Origin: Diadema setosum
Taxonomy: Eukaryota; Echinodermata; Echinoidea; Diadematoida; Diadematidae
Reading direction: 5' to 3'
Assembly: GCA_033980235.1 (NCBI GenBank)
Contig: CM067067.1
Location: 28,294,451 to 28,358,450, forward strand
DNA: 64,000 nucleotides
In this document: piece after piece, positions 11,445-24,218 of the stretch
Layout: every line of letters starts with the position of its first letter
Position numbering within the stretch: position 1 is the first letter of the stretch
The notes under the pieces: generated by a model
What the model saw: only the letters and a program-made list of their open reading frames with translations
Databases searched by the model: none
What the model was told of the DNA's origin: nothing
Translations under genes and position numbers: made by a program

Positions 11445-13984
11445 TGTTATGATACAAAATAACATTTCAACACATATGCCCCCTTTACTACTGTTTATTT
11501 CTGTGTAATGCGCATGCGCAATTGTTTGTTGTTGTCATAGAAGAAATCATAACAAAAGAACACTTTCACCCATCCAGCTTATCCGAGTCCAACGTTACCG
11601 GACACCCCGCACTCTTGTTTGTTTTTGGATAATTAAACCACATTTAACCACAGTTAATATCGGTAAGTTTGAACAAATGTTAAGTAAATATCATTTTATT
11701 CATTATGTGACAATGTATGCAAATATTGATTATTTACAGAGTTATTTGAAGTAATTTTATTGAAATTTATTAGGCACTCTGATGCCGAAGTAAAGGAGAG
11801 TCATTGAACATTGATAAATTACACTTTGTCGAATTCTAGCCATAATGAATTCATTTACAAGGTTAAATGTGTGCCGGTTAATTTAAGATAAAGAATTTTG
11901 TTGACATTCTTTGAATAAGTGCAGCTTGTTCAGATCTTTCCTACCTTTCTGATGATATGATTTAATTGATGTTGTATTGTCAGTGCGAAAGATTGAATTG
12001 CTGTAAATGTAGATTTATCTAACGCAAAGAATAAAAAATTTGTGAATTTTGCCATTTTCGTGTGCGGTGTGCCGGTGTCCAAATACGCTATGTGGCTTAC
12101 TTTGGGGGCACGCGCGGGGTAGCGCTTTCTTGATGTGCGCATCCTTGTAGGTGCATGCGCGTACCCCTGCTTGCTACCCTGGAAGGGAATATGACGAAAT
12201 AATGGTGTTATTATGACGTCAACAATATTATTATTATTATTATGTTAACAATGATCTAATTAGTATATGTTGCGTAGTGAAATTCCTTTTGTTTACATTG
12301 CATTATTTGCATGTCATCTACCTAACAATAAGTAATAATGAAATAAATATGTTTTACAGGTGGCTGAGGCATACTCTCGCCATCACGGAGCTTTCCAGAA
12401 GGACTTTGTTGTCTGTCTCCTGTTTTAACGGTAGTTATAATCTTTGTAAATTGTATATATTCTTAATACAATACTACGTTGGCGAGGCTTATATCCAATA
12501 TGTTTTTTATGAATATTTGTACCCTTGTTTTGCATAGGTCGCCAATAGTTTGTCAGCTGATGTTAGAGGTTTTGCAGGTCTTTGCTTTCATTGGTGTATT
12601 TCCTCATTTCTTGTTAGATGTATCTTATTATCGACACACTATTACGTTAGGTTTTGAATAGTGAAGATAATATTTAAAGCTTGATTTTTAGAGTTCAAAT
12701 GAAAATGTATTTCATGCAGGTCAATAATAATTTTCGTATGAATGTATTCGTTGAAGTAAAACAAGTTGTACCAAAATGTGTTTCATTGTAATAATTAATG
12801 TCATCCATATTATTATTGAAGTAATACAAGTTGTACCATAATGTGTTTCATTGTAATAATTAATGTCATCCATATTATTATTGATTTCTTTTGTTAAAAT
12901 AAGTGAAAGTATTATTTTACTTCATCGCTATCTTCTTCTCCCTCTTTTTCTTCTTCGTCTTCTTCTACTTCTCTTTTACTTCATCTTCTTATTTCCTCTC
13001 TCATTATCATGATTATCTTATCGTGTATTCTTCTTATTACAATTGTTATCATTATTATTAACAGAATAGTTATTACTTTCGTTGTTATTATCACATGGAT
13101 CTGTCTCTTGTAATATGATGAGATATTCGCTAAACTATTGTTGTATCATTTTGTTTCTTCTGATGTACACAGCCTGGATCGCGATGGAGATGGTTTAGCT
13201 CTCTACCTTGAACACAGTGTTGCGTTGTTTTAAGTTTAAATTTTAATTTCATTCTTTGTATTCTTGTATTCCAAAATATATTATTTTGTAATTGTGATTC
13301 AGAATTTCTAAAAAAAAATAAATAAATTTAATATTCAATTTAAAAGAACTGCTAATAATGCGTCGTTCTTTCTCCCCCAGTCTTCTTATTTGAACAACGG
13401 ATTTAGAAAATTGTTCTCCCACTTTAATATTCATATTTCTTTTGTATTTACTTAAATACCGAGTGGACGCCTATTTGTCCCGTCGGTGACATATATATAT
13501 ACATATATAAAATAGCAAAAGGTTTTTGCTCGGAATCAACAAAAATATTAGTTTAGAACAATAATAATCAAGGAAACCCAGTGAAAAACTTTTTAATGAA
13601 TTTTCGCCCATAGGGCTTTGTCAAGTCAATGGCAAGCTTTATTTTGAAGATGGTATAAATCAATATATAAGATGCATCGTCAGTTGTAGCACGTCCATAA
13701 TAAAATGTGCACATACACAAGTAGCCCACAATATAGGACATCACAAAGAATACTGAAAAAAGGCAGGGAAAATACAGGAAGATGTAAAAAAAAAACACAC
13801 ACACTCAGAAAGCAGGGGAAAACACACCACAATGCAAGATGGTGAAGATCGTAGAAGAGGGGAGAGAGAGAAAAAGAGAACATAGGAACGAAGATAACAA
13901 TAAAAATACACAGAGGCAGAGAAAGGGAGGAGAACAAAAAGAGGGACCAGACGAATTATTCCTTAAAGGGGAAAGAATGGAAAA
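10452..13984. other. MAN2A intron between exons 8 and 7, mostly unique
   Basis: Low-complexity AT-rich DNA with a (TA)n tract, a 65-bp duplication, an NRF1-like ATGCGCATGCGCA at 11507-11520 and a short CpG-rich patch near 12100-12180. A stretch at 12360-12447 is bounded by tttacag and ggtagt, but its translation is unfamiliar. Confidence 0.5.
12751..12880 (+). repeat. 65-bp direct duplication
   Basis: TTGAAGTAAAACAAGTTGTA and the next 45 bp recur immediately at 12816 with about two changes. A simple recent tandem duplication in intron sequence. Confidence 0.85.
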
Positions 13985-14153
13985 AAAAAACCCAATCAGT
14001 CCACTGGGTTGCAGGCATCCAAGGCGATGGATAAGCTGTTCCTCGTGTACTTTAAGGATTTTGTCTGTGCCACCATGGCAGGTCATCATCACACAGATCT
14101 TGAGGTGATTGATGGTGTGCCCAGGCAGGTTGAAATGGTGTGCTCCTGGAAGT
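13985..14153 (-). pseudogene. Penelope-like GIY-YIG endonuclease C-terminal fragment (inverted)
   Basis: The minus strand reads GAHHFNLPGHTINHLKICVM, then a HEEQLIHRLGCLQPSGLIG end. An HFNLPGH block followed by an E..LI..L..L.P.GLN-type ending is what I recall at the C-terminus of the endonuclease domain of Penelope-like elements. The fragment abuts the plus-strand reverse transcriptase remnant at about 14160, so the two parts of such an element are head to head rather than collinear. It is short and has no recognisable start or catalytic core. Confidence 0.65.
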
Positions 14154-14169
14154 TCCGATGTTTTCAGCC

Positions 14170-15190
14170 TGATCGATCAAAGGCATTTCAACATTCTACC
14201 TTCTTACTAAAATCCGCAAAGAAGGTAATCCCAGCAGACCGATAGTTTCTCCGGTAGGATGCCCGAGAGAGGTCATAAGTCAGTACCTAGATAGCATATT
14301 CTCCCCTCTCATTGCAAACCTGGAAACATACCCGAAGGACTCTTTGGACACCCTCCATATCTTTGAAGCTGTTGAGCTCTCAGCACGCACAAGGCCCCAC
14401 AATATCTGTTTACCATGGATGTTTCTTCTCTCTATACTAATATCCCTCTAGATGAGGGCCTACAGACAATCAAGTATTTCTTGCAGAAGTTCCTGTCTCC
14501 CAACTGTCCAGATGACACTACCATCCTGCACCTTGCAGAGCTAGTGCTGAGACTTTCCTCCTTCCAGTTCAATACAAATTTCCACTATCAGAAGGAGGGA
14601 GTTGCCACAGGAACTAAGGTGGGCCCTTCATACCCCTGCATTTTTGTAGGCCTCATCGACGAGGAAATTCTCAGGAGTTTCCAAGGCCCTAAACCACTTC
14701 TTCTAAAGAGGTATATTGACGACTACGTTGGAGTTGCATCCTGTATCCTCGAACAATTGAATGAGTTGATCGACCACTTCCCAAACTTCCATAACTCACT
14801 GCGATTCACGCATGAAATTTCTGCAGACTGGATTGTATTCCTGGACATTAAGCTCAGCCTAGAAGGAGATCAGATAAAAACAGGCAAACACTACAAGCCC
14901 ACCAACGGGTATTGCTATCTGAACTACTCATCATCTCACCCACCCAGCTGCAAATGTTCAATACCGTTCTCCCAACTCACTAGACTCCGCCGTCTCTGCA
15001 GTGATGATGAAGACTTCTAACAGAAATCACATGAAATGGATAGTTTCTTTGAATGATGTGGCTACCCTAAACAGGTTGTCAAGAGGCAACAAGACAAATT
15101 TCCAGCTTGAGCCGACAAGAAGCCCTGGAGCCCAGAAGACAAACTTCTGTTGCCATTGCAACAGATTTATTCACACCCACAAAAAGGCGT
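14170..15190 (+). pseudogene. Penelope-like element reverse transcriptase remnant
   Basis: This is a decayed reverse transcriptase of a Penelope-like retroelement lying antisense in a MAN2A intron. From 14194, one frame reads FYLLTKIRKEGNPSRPIVSP and continues as VGCPREVISQYLDSIFSPLI. A frameshift near 14370-14405 moves to the frame of 14415-15020, which carries MDVSSLYTNIPLDEG, GVATGTKVGPSYP, the catalytic box RYIDDYVGVA, and SCKCSIPFSQLTRLRRLCS. Beyond a TAA at 15018-15020 the same frame continues with FFE*CGYPKQVVKR, interrupted by two more stops, to about 15190. The order and motifs fit the Penelope family rather than LINEs. No endonuclease follows on this strand. Confidence 0.85.
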
Positions 15191-15199
15191 CACGCACAA

Positions 15200-15530
15200 C
15201 TGCACATTACATTGATTGTATATGCCAAATTTCAACTAACTTTCTATAAAACAGAAAAAGTAGTTTAAACCACAACATTTTATAAGATTTTATGAAAATT
15301 TGCGACTGCCATAGTAACACATTATGTAATACCAACGAAAAAGATGTCTTGCACATCTACCTTTGATGGTGGTCACACATGCAAAATTTGGGATCAATTG
15401 CTCAAAAAATGAGAGAGAAGTTCGATCCACAAGATTTTGCAACGGACGGTCGGACCGGCTACCCGACCTCAGAGTGATTCCTATATACCCCCATACACAC
15501 TATGTGTGGGTGGAGGTATGACAACAGTTG
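15200..15530 (+). repeat. Tandem-core element fragment (ATGCTCAAAA.CTGAGAG type)
   Basis: TGCCAAATTTC, GTAACACATT, CTTGCACATCTAC and TTGCTCAAAAAATGAGAGAG are followed by a GGACGGTCGGACCGG stretch. The same text recurs at 63690-64000. The left side abuts the Penelope remnant. Confidence 0.6.
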
Positions 15531-16015
15531 ACTTAGTGCCCTTTTAACAGACCTTAACTTTCTAACCTTTTATAAAAATAGTATTCCTACACATTTGATT
15601 TTCCATAATTTAATTTGGTAGGTTAGGAACATTAAATTTAAATGATTTATCACATAATTTGTATTTTGTAGCTAACAATCTCCTCTTTCAAAATATGTTG
15701 TTTACTGACAAATGTGTGTTTGGTCATTTAGTGGGCTGTGTGATGCAAGAGAAATACAAGTAAATCATGTGTAATGCTATCCCTTTAAAGCAGAGGTTAT
15801 GTACATATTTCCTAGGTACATTTTTTTTTCTTTCAGGGCATCAAAGGTGAAAACACTGCACCTGCAACTTACAATGCCACAGTGACTGCACATCTTTTTA
15901 GCAATTGCTGTTCACAAAATTAAACAGTGGCTCTGTGAGGTTTATTGGATGGCGAACAATGGATTGCTCTAAACGTGATAAAAATGCATGGGTAACATCT
16001 GAATTTTTGCTTTAC

Positions 16016-16218
16016 CTGAGATATGCCTCTAACACTCTGTCCATGTTCTTGTAGAAAGGTCTGGTGGTGAAGTAGCCAGACCAGTAATGGTCATCCCTAT
16101 CTGTGTAGGTAAAGAAGTCCCCACTTAGGCTTGGGAAGCCCTCTGGTTGTTGGCCTGCTGTAGTATGTGTCTGGTCCCAAAGAGCAGCAAAATAGTCACT
16201 CAGGGTCCCAAACTGAGC
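16016..16218 (-). CDS. MAN2A: MAN2A exon 7 of window
   Basis: This 203-nt exon enters in phase 0 and exits in phase 2. It encodes [20 protein letters not shown], then [20 protein letters not shown], then [20 protein letters not shown] and RVLEAYLR. The motifs [22 protein letters not shown] and TRPFYKxxDR are typical of Golgi mannosidase II and mark the end of the catalytic barrel. The acceptor is cctgtcag|GC and the donor is TATCTCAG|gtaaag. Confidence 0.96.
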
Positions 16219-16582
16219 CTGACAGGGTTGAAAGAAAGATACAAAGAGACCAACATACATGTATATGTAGATTTTAAAACCTGTTGATATGACAATTGCG
16301 TTCCATGTAAAACCTTATGTACAATAAGCCACAAAAGTGGCCATAACCCTCAGGTGTTGAATGCCTCAAAACCTTTGCCCCTGAACATCTTCTTATAACT
16401 TACCTCTAAAACAAATAAAAGACTGTTCATGCTACATAATTGCAGTGCTTTATATTTCTAAATTTTGCCAGATGACTGATACATGTATTTGCAAAATTTG
16501 TGAAAATATTGCCTTGAAAAGCACAGAAATACACTGTACATTGTCTCAAAGGTGAGAGCTACAACTTAATGTTTTCTCTTAA

Positions 16583-17007
16583 AGGTGCATGGTCCTGGTG
16601 TTTTAGTCAAATGCGTACGCGGGCGCACTGCGCAAGTTTCCTATAGAGACCTATGCTATCGACTCGTCTTTAGCGCTTACGCTTTGGCCCACTTCCCCGA
16701 GTTCGAAGAAGTCCGATCCACTGTAGTCAGTGGTCTGATCACAGTTCGGCTCATGATTTGGCTGAAGGGGATGACAGCGTTAGGAAACTTCTTTTGTGAT
16801 GTCATAATAACAAGCACATATGCACGCACCCTGGCATTACTACAGACTGCGCAATGCGCCGAGAAGACAACGAAGGCAACGTTACTTAGCAACACCTATG
16901 CACTTTACTCTTGATGACAGCTCAACTTCGGTAATCTTCGTATCAATGCTAACGGTGATCGGCAGTATCATCAACAGCGCCCTCTACACTACCGGGACTA
17001 TGCCCCT
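16583..17007. mobile_element. TTAA-flanked element, family 3 (425 bp)
   Basis: TTAA lies at 16579-16582 and 17008-17011. The ends are AGGTGCATGGTCCTGG and, complemented, AGGGGCATAGTCCCGG. It is GC-richer than its surroundings and non-coding. Confidence 0.85.
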
Positions 17008-17011
17008 TTAA

Positions 17012-18935
17012 CTCTTTATGTGCCATGGTGGAAACCCCCTGTGTGCCATGTTATTTTGAGACAGGAAGGTAGTTATGCTTTGAGAAAGAATTCTGTTTTT
17101 CCAATTTGTAAAACTTCTACAAATTTCTGCTAAGATGGGCATAATAGTAGACAAAGTTAAGGAGGAATGCCAAGCTTTGTTTCGATATAAATTGTATGAC
17201 GAATCTATTTGAAATTTTTCTTTTGAATGACCAGTTGCTACATTACTGTAAAGGCATGACTTTTGCACATAGAACCGTGACAAAAACTTAGAATGTTCGA
17301 GCAAATCTAGTTGGGAACACCGCTTGATAATCAATCACCACATAGAATGCAAGCCGTATATGAGAGGAACAAAAGCACGAGAAACGCTTTCATTGTGCCA
17401 CCGGATTAGCAGTGATTAGTGATTTATCGATCGGTTTTGGCGGCTTTGTTTGTTGAGCAGAATATGCGAAGTTGGCACGCCGTCGACTGAGTCGGACATG
17501 CGAACATGGCACATACTGTAAAGAGTTGAATAGAGATACATGTAACAAGTTGTTAATGTAAATCTGTTCAACCCCTTGCAAAAATATCTTACACGTCCAG
17601 ATTTCTGAAACATGATGCTTGTACGCATGGGGAGATGCAGGAAAGTTGAGCCACTCTTTCAATTTTTGGAGATATTTCCTATTCAATCTTTGCCTACAAC
17701 AAGTGTTTGTTACAATATTGCAGTACAACTATAAAGTTGTCTTGTACCTATGAAAATTTATTCTAGGTCATTGCCTGATTAAAAAACTTTTCTTTGTAAA
17801 AAAAAAAGAAAAAAATGTCATGTGGCCCAACACTCTCGCAGTGTGAAAGTTGAGCCATGTCTTCAGGAGAGTTGAGCCAACTCTGGAAGACATGTGCCAC
17901 TTGTTGGAGAATCGAATCATAATGTCAACAGATATATTTTTTTTGTATGAATTCTTAAAATGGACTGATGTTCTCCTGCTTCCTTTTTGAAGTGAACGTA
18001 CTGCCTTTTCGGCATTTTCATGCAACCATAAATGTTTTATGATGATTTTGTTATGCATGTAGTGTAAACTGCACTTTTGTATCACTCCTTTGTCATTTTA
18101 AAAATATTTGTCAAAACTATGTATAATTTATTTTAATTTGATTTGAGAAGCAGAAAAAATATGAACAAAGGGACAAATGGACAAACAAGTAGCCAGAAAT
18201 AAATCTTAGCCAACAAATTTGGTTTCATCTTATATTCAAGTATTGGAACAGCTGGAAATTTAAGAAGTTCAAATACTCACTATATGCACTTTATATCAAC
18301 AATCATCATAAAAATCACTTGCAATACCATGAAGTTTTGGTTAATGATATTTTGCAATAGGACTTTACTCATCAACTTTCTACATTTGTATGTGTTAGAT
18401 GGGATAATCCCCTGTATAATGAAACAAAGTAAAACAAGCTACTCATCGGAACTGTTGCAAACATAGCAAATCAAATAGGTTTCTGTCAGAAATTTTGAAC
18501 ATGTTCAAAATTTCTTTGCTATAAAAGAAACTATATGCAACAATGACAACTGCATCAAGTTTACTGCAACTGTTACCGAACACTGATGAAAGCAAAAATA
18601 TACTAAAATTCACTACCTTCACAAACATTAACTGCTCCATTTCATACCCCTTTTATTTATGCATCTTTTGATTATGAGAGAAATTGAATTATTTGTCAAA
18701 ATTAAAATATGACAAGATAGTGTGCTGACATCAAAATTAACTCAACTGTATACAATCTATGACCTCAGTCGATTTTGCGATCAACAGTCAACTGTTTTTG
18801 TTTCTGTACATGGCATCCTTCAATTCATTCTTTTTTAAATATAGGAAGTTGGGCAAGTTTTCCTTGAAGGAAATAAAAAATGAAAGGATAAATTATGATG
18901 TAGACTTTCACTATAATAGCGGATTAGTATCAACA
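17012..18935. other. MAN2A intron between exons 7 and 6, unique part
   Basis: AT-rich sequence. GTTGAGCCA recurs at about 17645, 17848 and 17870. A TTAACTCTTTATGTGCCATG start at 17008 resembles an element end, but no partner was found. Confidence 0.45.
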
Positions 18936-20200
18936 AGGAAAAGTAGAAATTACGCGGTGCGTAATCTATGTCCCCACCGGAAGTAGCATTTTGTAGCAAA
19001 ATGTACAATATAGGTCAAAAATCAAGGTCAAAGGTCAAAGAAGTCAAAGGTCAAAATTCCGTGTAGAAGTTTTAAAGCCCTCATTTAGTGCCATCACATA
19101 AAGCAAACGGAATCGAAATCGGGTTAGAAATGGCGAAGGAGTAGCATTTTGTAGCCAATGTACAATATAAGTCAAAAATCAAGGTCAAAGGTCAAAGAAG
19201 TCAAAGGTCAAAATTCTGTGCAGAAGTTTTGAAGCCCTCACCTAGTGCCATCACATAAAGCAAACGGAATCGAAATCGGGTTAGAAATGGCGAAGGAGTA
19301 GCATTTTGTAGCAAAATTTACAATACAGGTCAGAAATCAAGGTCAAAGGTCAAAGAAGTCAAAGGTCAAAATTCTGTGTTGAAGATTTGAAGCCCTCACC
19401 TAGTGCCATCACATAAAGCAAAACAGAATCTAAATCGGGTTAGAAATGGCGATGGAGTAGCATTTTGTAGCCAATGTACAATATAGGTCAAAAATCAAAA
19501 GGTCAAAGGGCAAAGAAGTCAAAGGTCAAAATTCTGTGTAGAAGTTTTGAAGCCCTAATCTAGTGTCATCACATAAAGCAAACGGAATCGAAATCGGGTT
19601 AGAAATGGTGGAGTACCATTTTGTAGCAAAATGTACAATACAGGTCTATAAATCAAGGTCAAAGGTCAAAGAAGTCAAAGGTCAAAATTCTGTGTAGAAG
19701 TTTTGAAGCCCTCACCTAGAGCCATCACATAAAGTAAACGGAATCGAAATCAGGGTAGAAATGGCGAAGGAGTAGCATTTTGTAGCCAATGTACAATATA
19801 CGTCAAAAATCAAGGTCAAAGGTCAAAGAAGTCAAAGGTCAAAATTCTGTGTAGAAGTTTGGAAGCCCTCACCTAGTGCCATCACATAAAGCAAACGGAA
19901 TCGCAATCGGGTCAGAAATGGCGAAGGAGTAGCATTTTGTAGCAATATGTACAATATAGGTCAAAGGTCAAGGTCAAAGGTCACAACTGAAATTCTGTGT
20001 AGAAGTTTCAAAGCTCCCATGGAGTGCTCTCATATAAAGCAAACAGAATCAAAATTGTCTCATAAATGACAGAGAAGTAGCAAATTGAACATTTTGATCA
20101 CACACGGACGCACACACAGACAGACGGACGCACGCATGAACACACACACATACGGAGCCCGTTTCATAGTCCCCTGCTCGAACTCGTTCGGCGGGGACAA
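18936..20200 (+). mobile_element. Tandem-core element (GTCCCCGCCG ends), copy 2
   Basis: It has the same ends and same microsatellite segment as the copy at 2612-3578, but about seven core units (starts near 18982, 19140, 19300, 19457, 19614, 19768 and 19928). Copy number therefore varies by whole units. Each unit keeps the block TCAAGGTCAAAGGTCA. Confidence 0.87.
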
Positions 20201-20640
20201 TAATTTCTCATAGAAATAGAATAAAAGGATACTTTAGAGACTTTTAGTCACAGCTCTCATCCACACGTGTTACACACTGGTATGCTAACGAAGTGTTGAT
20301 AGCGTTCCTCTTGTAGCCTTAATTTTTCTTAATCTTTCTCTTCTCAAAAGTGAAGATCGATCAACACGAATAACAAAAAAGAGGTCCCATGTACATAATT
20401 TCTAAACCATTGACAACAAGCATTGATAATAATTATATACATTTTATTACTACCACATGTATAACTAGAAATGTCACACTCCATTGCCGCGCAAAGCGAT
20501 TGTATCCCCCGGCACTAGCAGCTTTTGCTTATCTTCACCTTTGAGCAAGGGACAGAGATTCCCTCTCCTTCAAACATAAAGGTGAAAATTGTGAAGACTA
20601 AGTGTAGCTTCAAAAAACAATATTTATGTATATAGTTTAA

Positions 20641-21405
20641 CCCTAACTTACCTGGGGGGGGGCCATAATGGCCCCCCCCTCGACAAATTCCGCGACCATT
20701 CCGGTGTGCAAAATTTTTTGACCGCGCCGCTCGCTGACTTTTTACTTTCAAGTCTCGCGCAACTTTTGAGACCAAATTTGTTGCGTCCGGGCATACCGTT
20801 CCGAAGCCACGCCCCTTCAAAAAATTTTCGTCAACCCCAAAATCGCTCAAAAACGTGATTTTGTGTACAAAGTCAATACAAATTGTGTTTTTTCAATTAA
20901 TTCATATAAAGATTCATATTTTTCATTTTAATGGCTGAAATCAATTCATTTTAGTATAGTTATGCTTCAAAAAATGTGTATAACAAATTCTGTTGAAAAA
21001 AACAACAAAAACAAAAGTTCGAAAAAACAATGAAATACATAAAAAATTGATAAAACAATAAAAAACATAAGAAATTAATTTTGATACTGAATTTTTTTTT
21101 ACGCGCCAATGTTTGGAATGTCACTAGAAATATTTACACCAAAAATCAGCATTCCATAAGCTTTTATAAGCCAATTACAGACGAAAATGAGGTCTTTTGC
21201 ATATATTTGCATAATTAATTGATTTAAAATAAAAAATGCTAATTTTTTGAAAATCTAACTTAGCAGTCTTGTAGATTACATCCGGCTTTATGTTCATGCA
21301 AAATTTTGCGGCGATCGCGCGATCAACGGCCGAGATCTGATGGGGGGGCCATAATGGCCCCCCCCCAGGAATTCAAGCTTGCTAAATAGCCCAGGTAAGT
21401 TAGGG
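20641..21405. mobile_element. TTAA-flanked element, family 5 (CCCTAACTTACC ends, 765 bp)
   Basis: It is flanked by TTAA at 20637-20640 and 21406-21409. The ends CCCTAACTTACCTGGG and its complement are perfect for 16 bp. A second inverted motif, GGGGCCATAATGGCCCC-like, lies inside each end. CCC at the terminus fits piggyBac-type elements. No transposase. Confidence 0.88.
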
Positions 21406-22765
21406 TTAAAGTATAATGCATCTGTATACAAAATTCAAAAGTATTATCTGAAGATATGTCACCTACATGCAGAGTGGCTACAGGATAGCCGCTAATGCCT
21501 CAGTCACACAGTTGCTCAAACAATGCTCTGCGTCTGGCGTTGCATTGTAAAAAGTGAAATTTTTTTACCACATAAAAGAAGGAACACTGGGGGTAGCACT
21601 TCTAAAATCAAAAGACTTATAGATTATATCATGGCAGAGCTTCGTACCAAATTTGAACAAAATCTGTCAAGACATGTAGCCAATAGAGCGCACACAAACC
21701 ATCCACCAACATGACCTTTCACCCTATAAAAGATGGAACACTGGGGGCAGCACATCCAAAATCTATAGGCTTGTAGATTACAGCATGACAAACCTCCCTA
21801 CAAAATTTGAATAAAATCTGTTATCAAATGTAGCCTACAGAGCGCAAACAAACCATCTATCAACAATATGACCTTTGACCCTATAAAAGACAGAACACTG
21901 GGAGTGGCACATCCAAAATCTTTCGAAATGTAGATTATATCATAGTAGACCTTCATACCAAATTTTAACAAAATCCATCAAGAAATGTAGCCTATAGAGC
22001 TCACACAAACCATTCCCAACAAGATGACCTTTGACCCTATAAAATACAGAACACTGGAAGCAGCAGTCCCAAAATCTATGGCCTTGTAGATTATATCATA
22101 GTAGACCTTCATACCAAATTTGAACAAAATCCATCAGAAAATGTAGCCTATAAGAGCGCACACAAACCATCCACCAACAACATGACCTGTGACCCGAAAA
22201 AGATGGAACACTGGGGGTGGCACATCCAAAATCTTTTGACTTGTAACTCATATCATGGGAAACCTTCATACCAAATTTTAACAAAATCCATCAAGAAATG
22301 TAGCCTATAGAGTGCAAACAAACTATCCCCAACAATATGACCTTTGACACTATAAAATACAGAACACTGGGGGCATCAGACCCAAAATCTTAAGCCTTGT
22401 AGATTATATCACGGTAGACCTTCATACCAAATTTGAACAAAATCCGTAGAAAAATGTAGCCTATAGAGCGCACACAAACCACCCACCAACATGACCCTTG
22501 ACTCTACAAAAGACAGAACACTGGGGTCAGCACATCCAAAATCTATATTCTCGTATATTACATCACGATAAACCTAAATACAAAATTTGAACAGAATCTG
22601 TTAACATATGTGACCTCTAGAGTGCACACAAACCATGCACAAAAATGTGGCATTTTACCCTATGAAAGATGGAACATGAGGGCAGCATCACCGAAAGTTA
22701 TAGGTACAAAATTTCAAAGAAATCCGTCAAGTTTTGTGGCCGCTAGAGCACATACAAGAATATTA

Positions 22766-23001
22766 AATGGGTTAGTCAAATACCGGTTAGTGATTGGCTA
22801 AACACAGTCACGTGATGGAGGCACATTGGTTATGTTTGCCCATGGGCAGAACATGTTTGTTATGTTCTCCTATGGGAAAACATTTTCACGTAACAAATGA
22901 CAAACGATACCAAATGATTGAACGATCATATTTTTCACGCAATCAATACGATAAATTTGCCTATTCCATACAATGTGAAAAAGCAGATTTGACTAACCCA
23001 T
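22766..23001. mobile_element. Small inverted-repeat element (GGGTTAGTCAAAT ends)
   Basis: ATGGGTTAGTCAAAT at the left is mirrored by ATTTGACTAACCCAT at the right, about 236 bp apart. A second hairpin just beyond (23030-23140) pairs GGGAACATGTACCGAACGTT with GGTATGTTCCC. The open frame over 22794-23162 looks accidental. Confidence 0.65.
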
Positions 23002-23247
23002 ATAATATAACAGATGATGACTTTTGTTGTCGGGAACATGTACCGAACGTTCCATCCTCAGGATTTGAAATGCTATTTCGAGAGGTTATAAGTCCCGAGA
23101 CGAAAACCCTTCGGGTGGAACATTTGGTATGTTCCCTCCCCCGCCAGTCATTATCAATATGATGTGACATGGTGGCGGAGACGGCGGTGGCGTAACGCTG
23201 CTGAATCCGAAGTATCCTTCGGCATAAATGCGAGGGGATACAATTAA

Positions 23248-23613
23248 AGGTCCTGTTTACCTTTGGGAACAGTGATTAAAAAAAAAAAAAATTTTCAAGA
23301 TATGACATTTCATGCATATGTGTTGGTCTTTTGTACCACAGAACATCCCATCATATAAAATTTTCGCGATAAAGAAGAAAATGTAAAGAGATATCTATAT
23401 TTTTCTCAATAAACCGTAACTGTAGACGGTTTAATCTGGAAACATCTTTATTATAACTATTGTTCACATTTTGTACATTTAACAATATTTAACATTGATT
23501 TTACCTATTCAAATTTTTACAGTGGTTGTTTCTATCCCTAACTCACATTTTAGAACTATCTTAAAGCACTAATGCTGGGTTTTTGTTTCATCTGCAAATG
23601 ATAAATTATGCCT
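23248..23613. mobile_element. TTAA-flanked element, family 2 copy A (366 bp)
   Basis: TTAA lies at 23244-23247 and 23614-23617. It shares its body, including AAACCGTAACTGTAGAC and GGGTTTTTGTTTCATCTGCA, with 28387-28748. End symmetry is modest (AGGTCCTGTTTACC against AGGCATAATTTATC). Confidence 0.75.
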
Positions 23614-24218
23614 TTAATGCGAGAAATATCTAGCAGTTTCTCAACGCATTTCCTGTTTTTTCTGTTCATCAACATAGCGTTATCATATTACACAATGCAT
23701 GTAAACAAATTTTACGAAAGTGTGTCGACATACAGTGTACTTTTCAAACCTATTTGGATACTAGAATCAGTCCTATAAGAGAAAAAACATCTGCAGCCAA
23801 CGATCTCATTATATCAGGATTCCACTTACACAGTATTCAAATTTGGAATAAGGAGTTGTGCGAATGGTTTTTTTTGGTTATACTGCTCCATTTGTTTCCA
23901 TCATATATCATGTGTGCACACTTCCAGCCACATTTCTTTGCAGGCTTTTATCATGGAGAGATGCCATAAGAAAATTTATTGGTGTTATCAATACTGGTGA
24001 CAGAGCTCTCATTGTTCTGACCTTTATAGGTGGCAAAGAGGTACACTGTAAATTTTGGAAAGTACAGGTGAGTTTACTCCACCAGCTACATTATTGAATG
24101 GAATCTTCTTCAGATTTTGCATATAGGTATCCCCTCAGTGATCCTCTAGCAGCATCAAAGAGAAGAAAAAGTGAGGGAGAGAAAGAAAAAGCAGGACAAC
24201 CTAGGTAAGAAAGATTAC

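Larger units (their letters stand above)
20463..23242 (+). mobile_element. GGGGATACA-family tandem-core element, long copy
   Basis: It starts AACTAGAAATGTCACACTCC and GCGATTGTATCCCCC, and ends CGAGGGGATACA, so ATTGTATCCCC is mirrored at the two ends. From about 21540 to 22760 roughly eight units of about 150 bp repeat 'GACCCTATAAAAGATGGAAC', 'CATACCAAATTTGAACAAAA' and 'TAGAGCGCACACAAACC'. Two smaller elements are nested in it (20641-21405 and 22766-23001). Confidence 0.75.

Noticed and set aside
21540..22760. CRISPR-like array
   Set aside because: Units are ~150 bp, diverged and without unique spacers, in a eukaryotic mobile element.
22794..23162. 122-codon plus-strand open frame
   Set aside because: It spans the inverted end of a small element and a hairpin. 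The peptide is not family-like.
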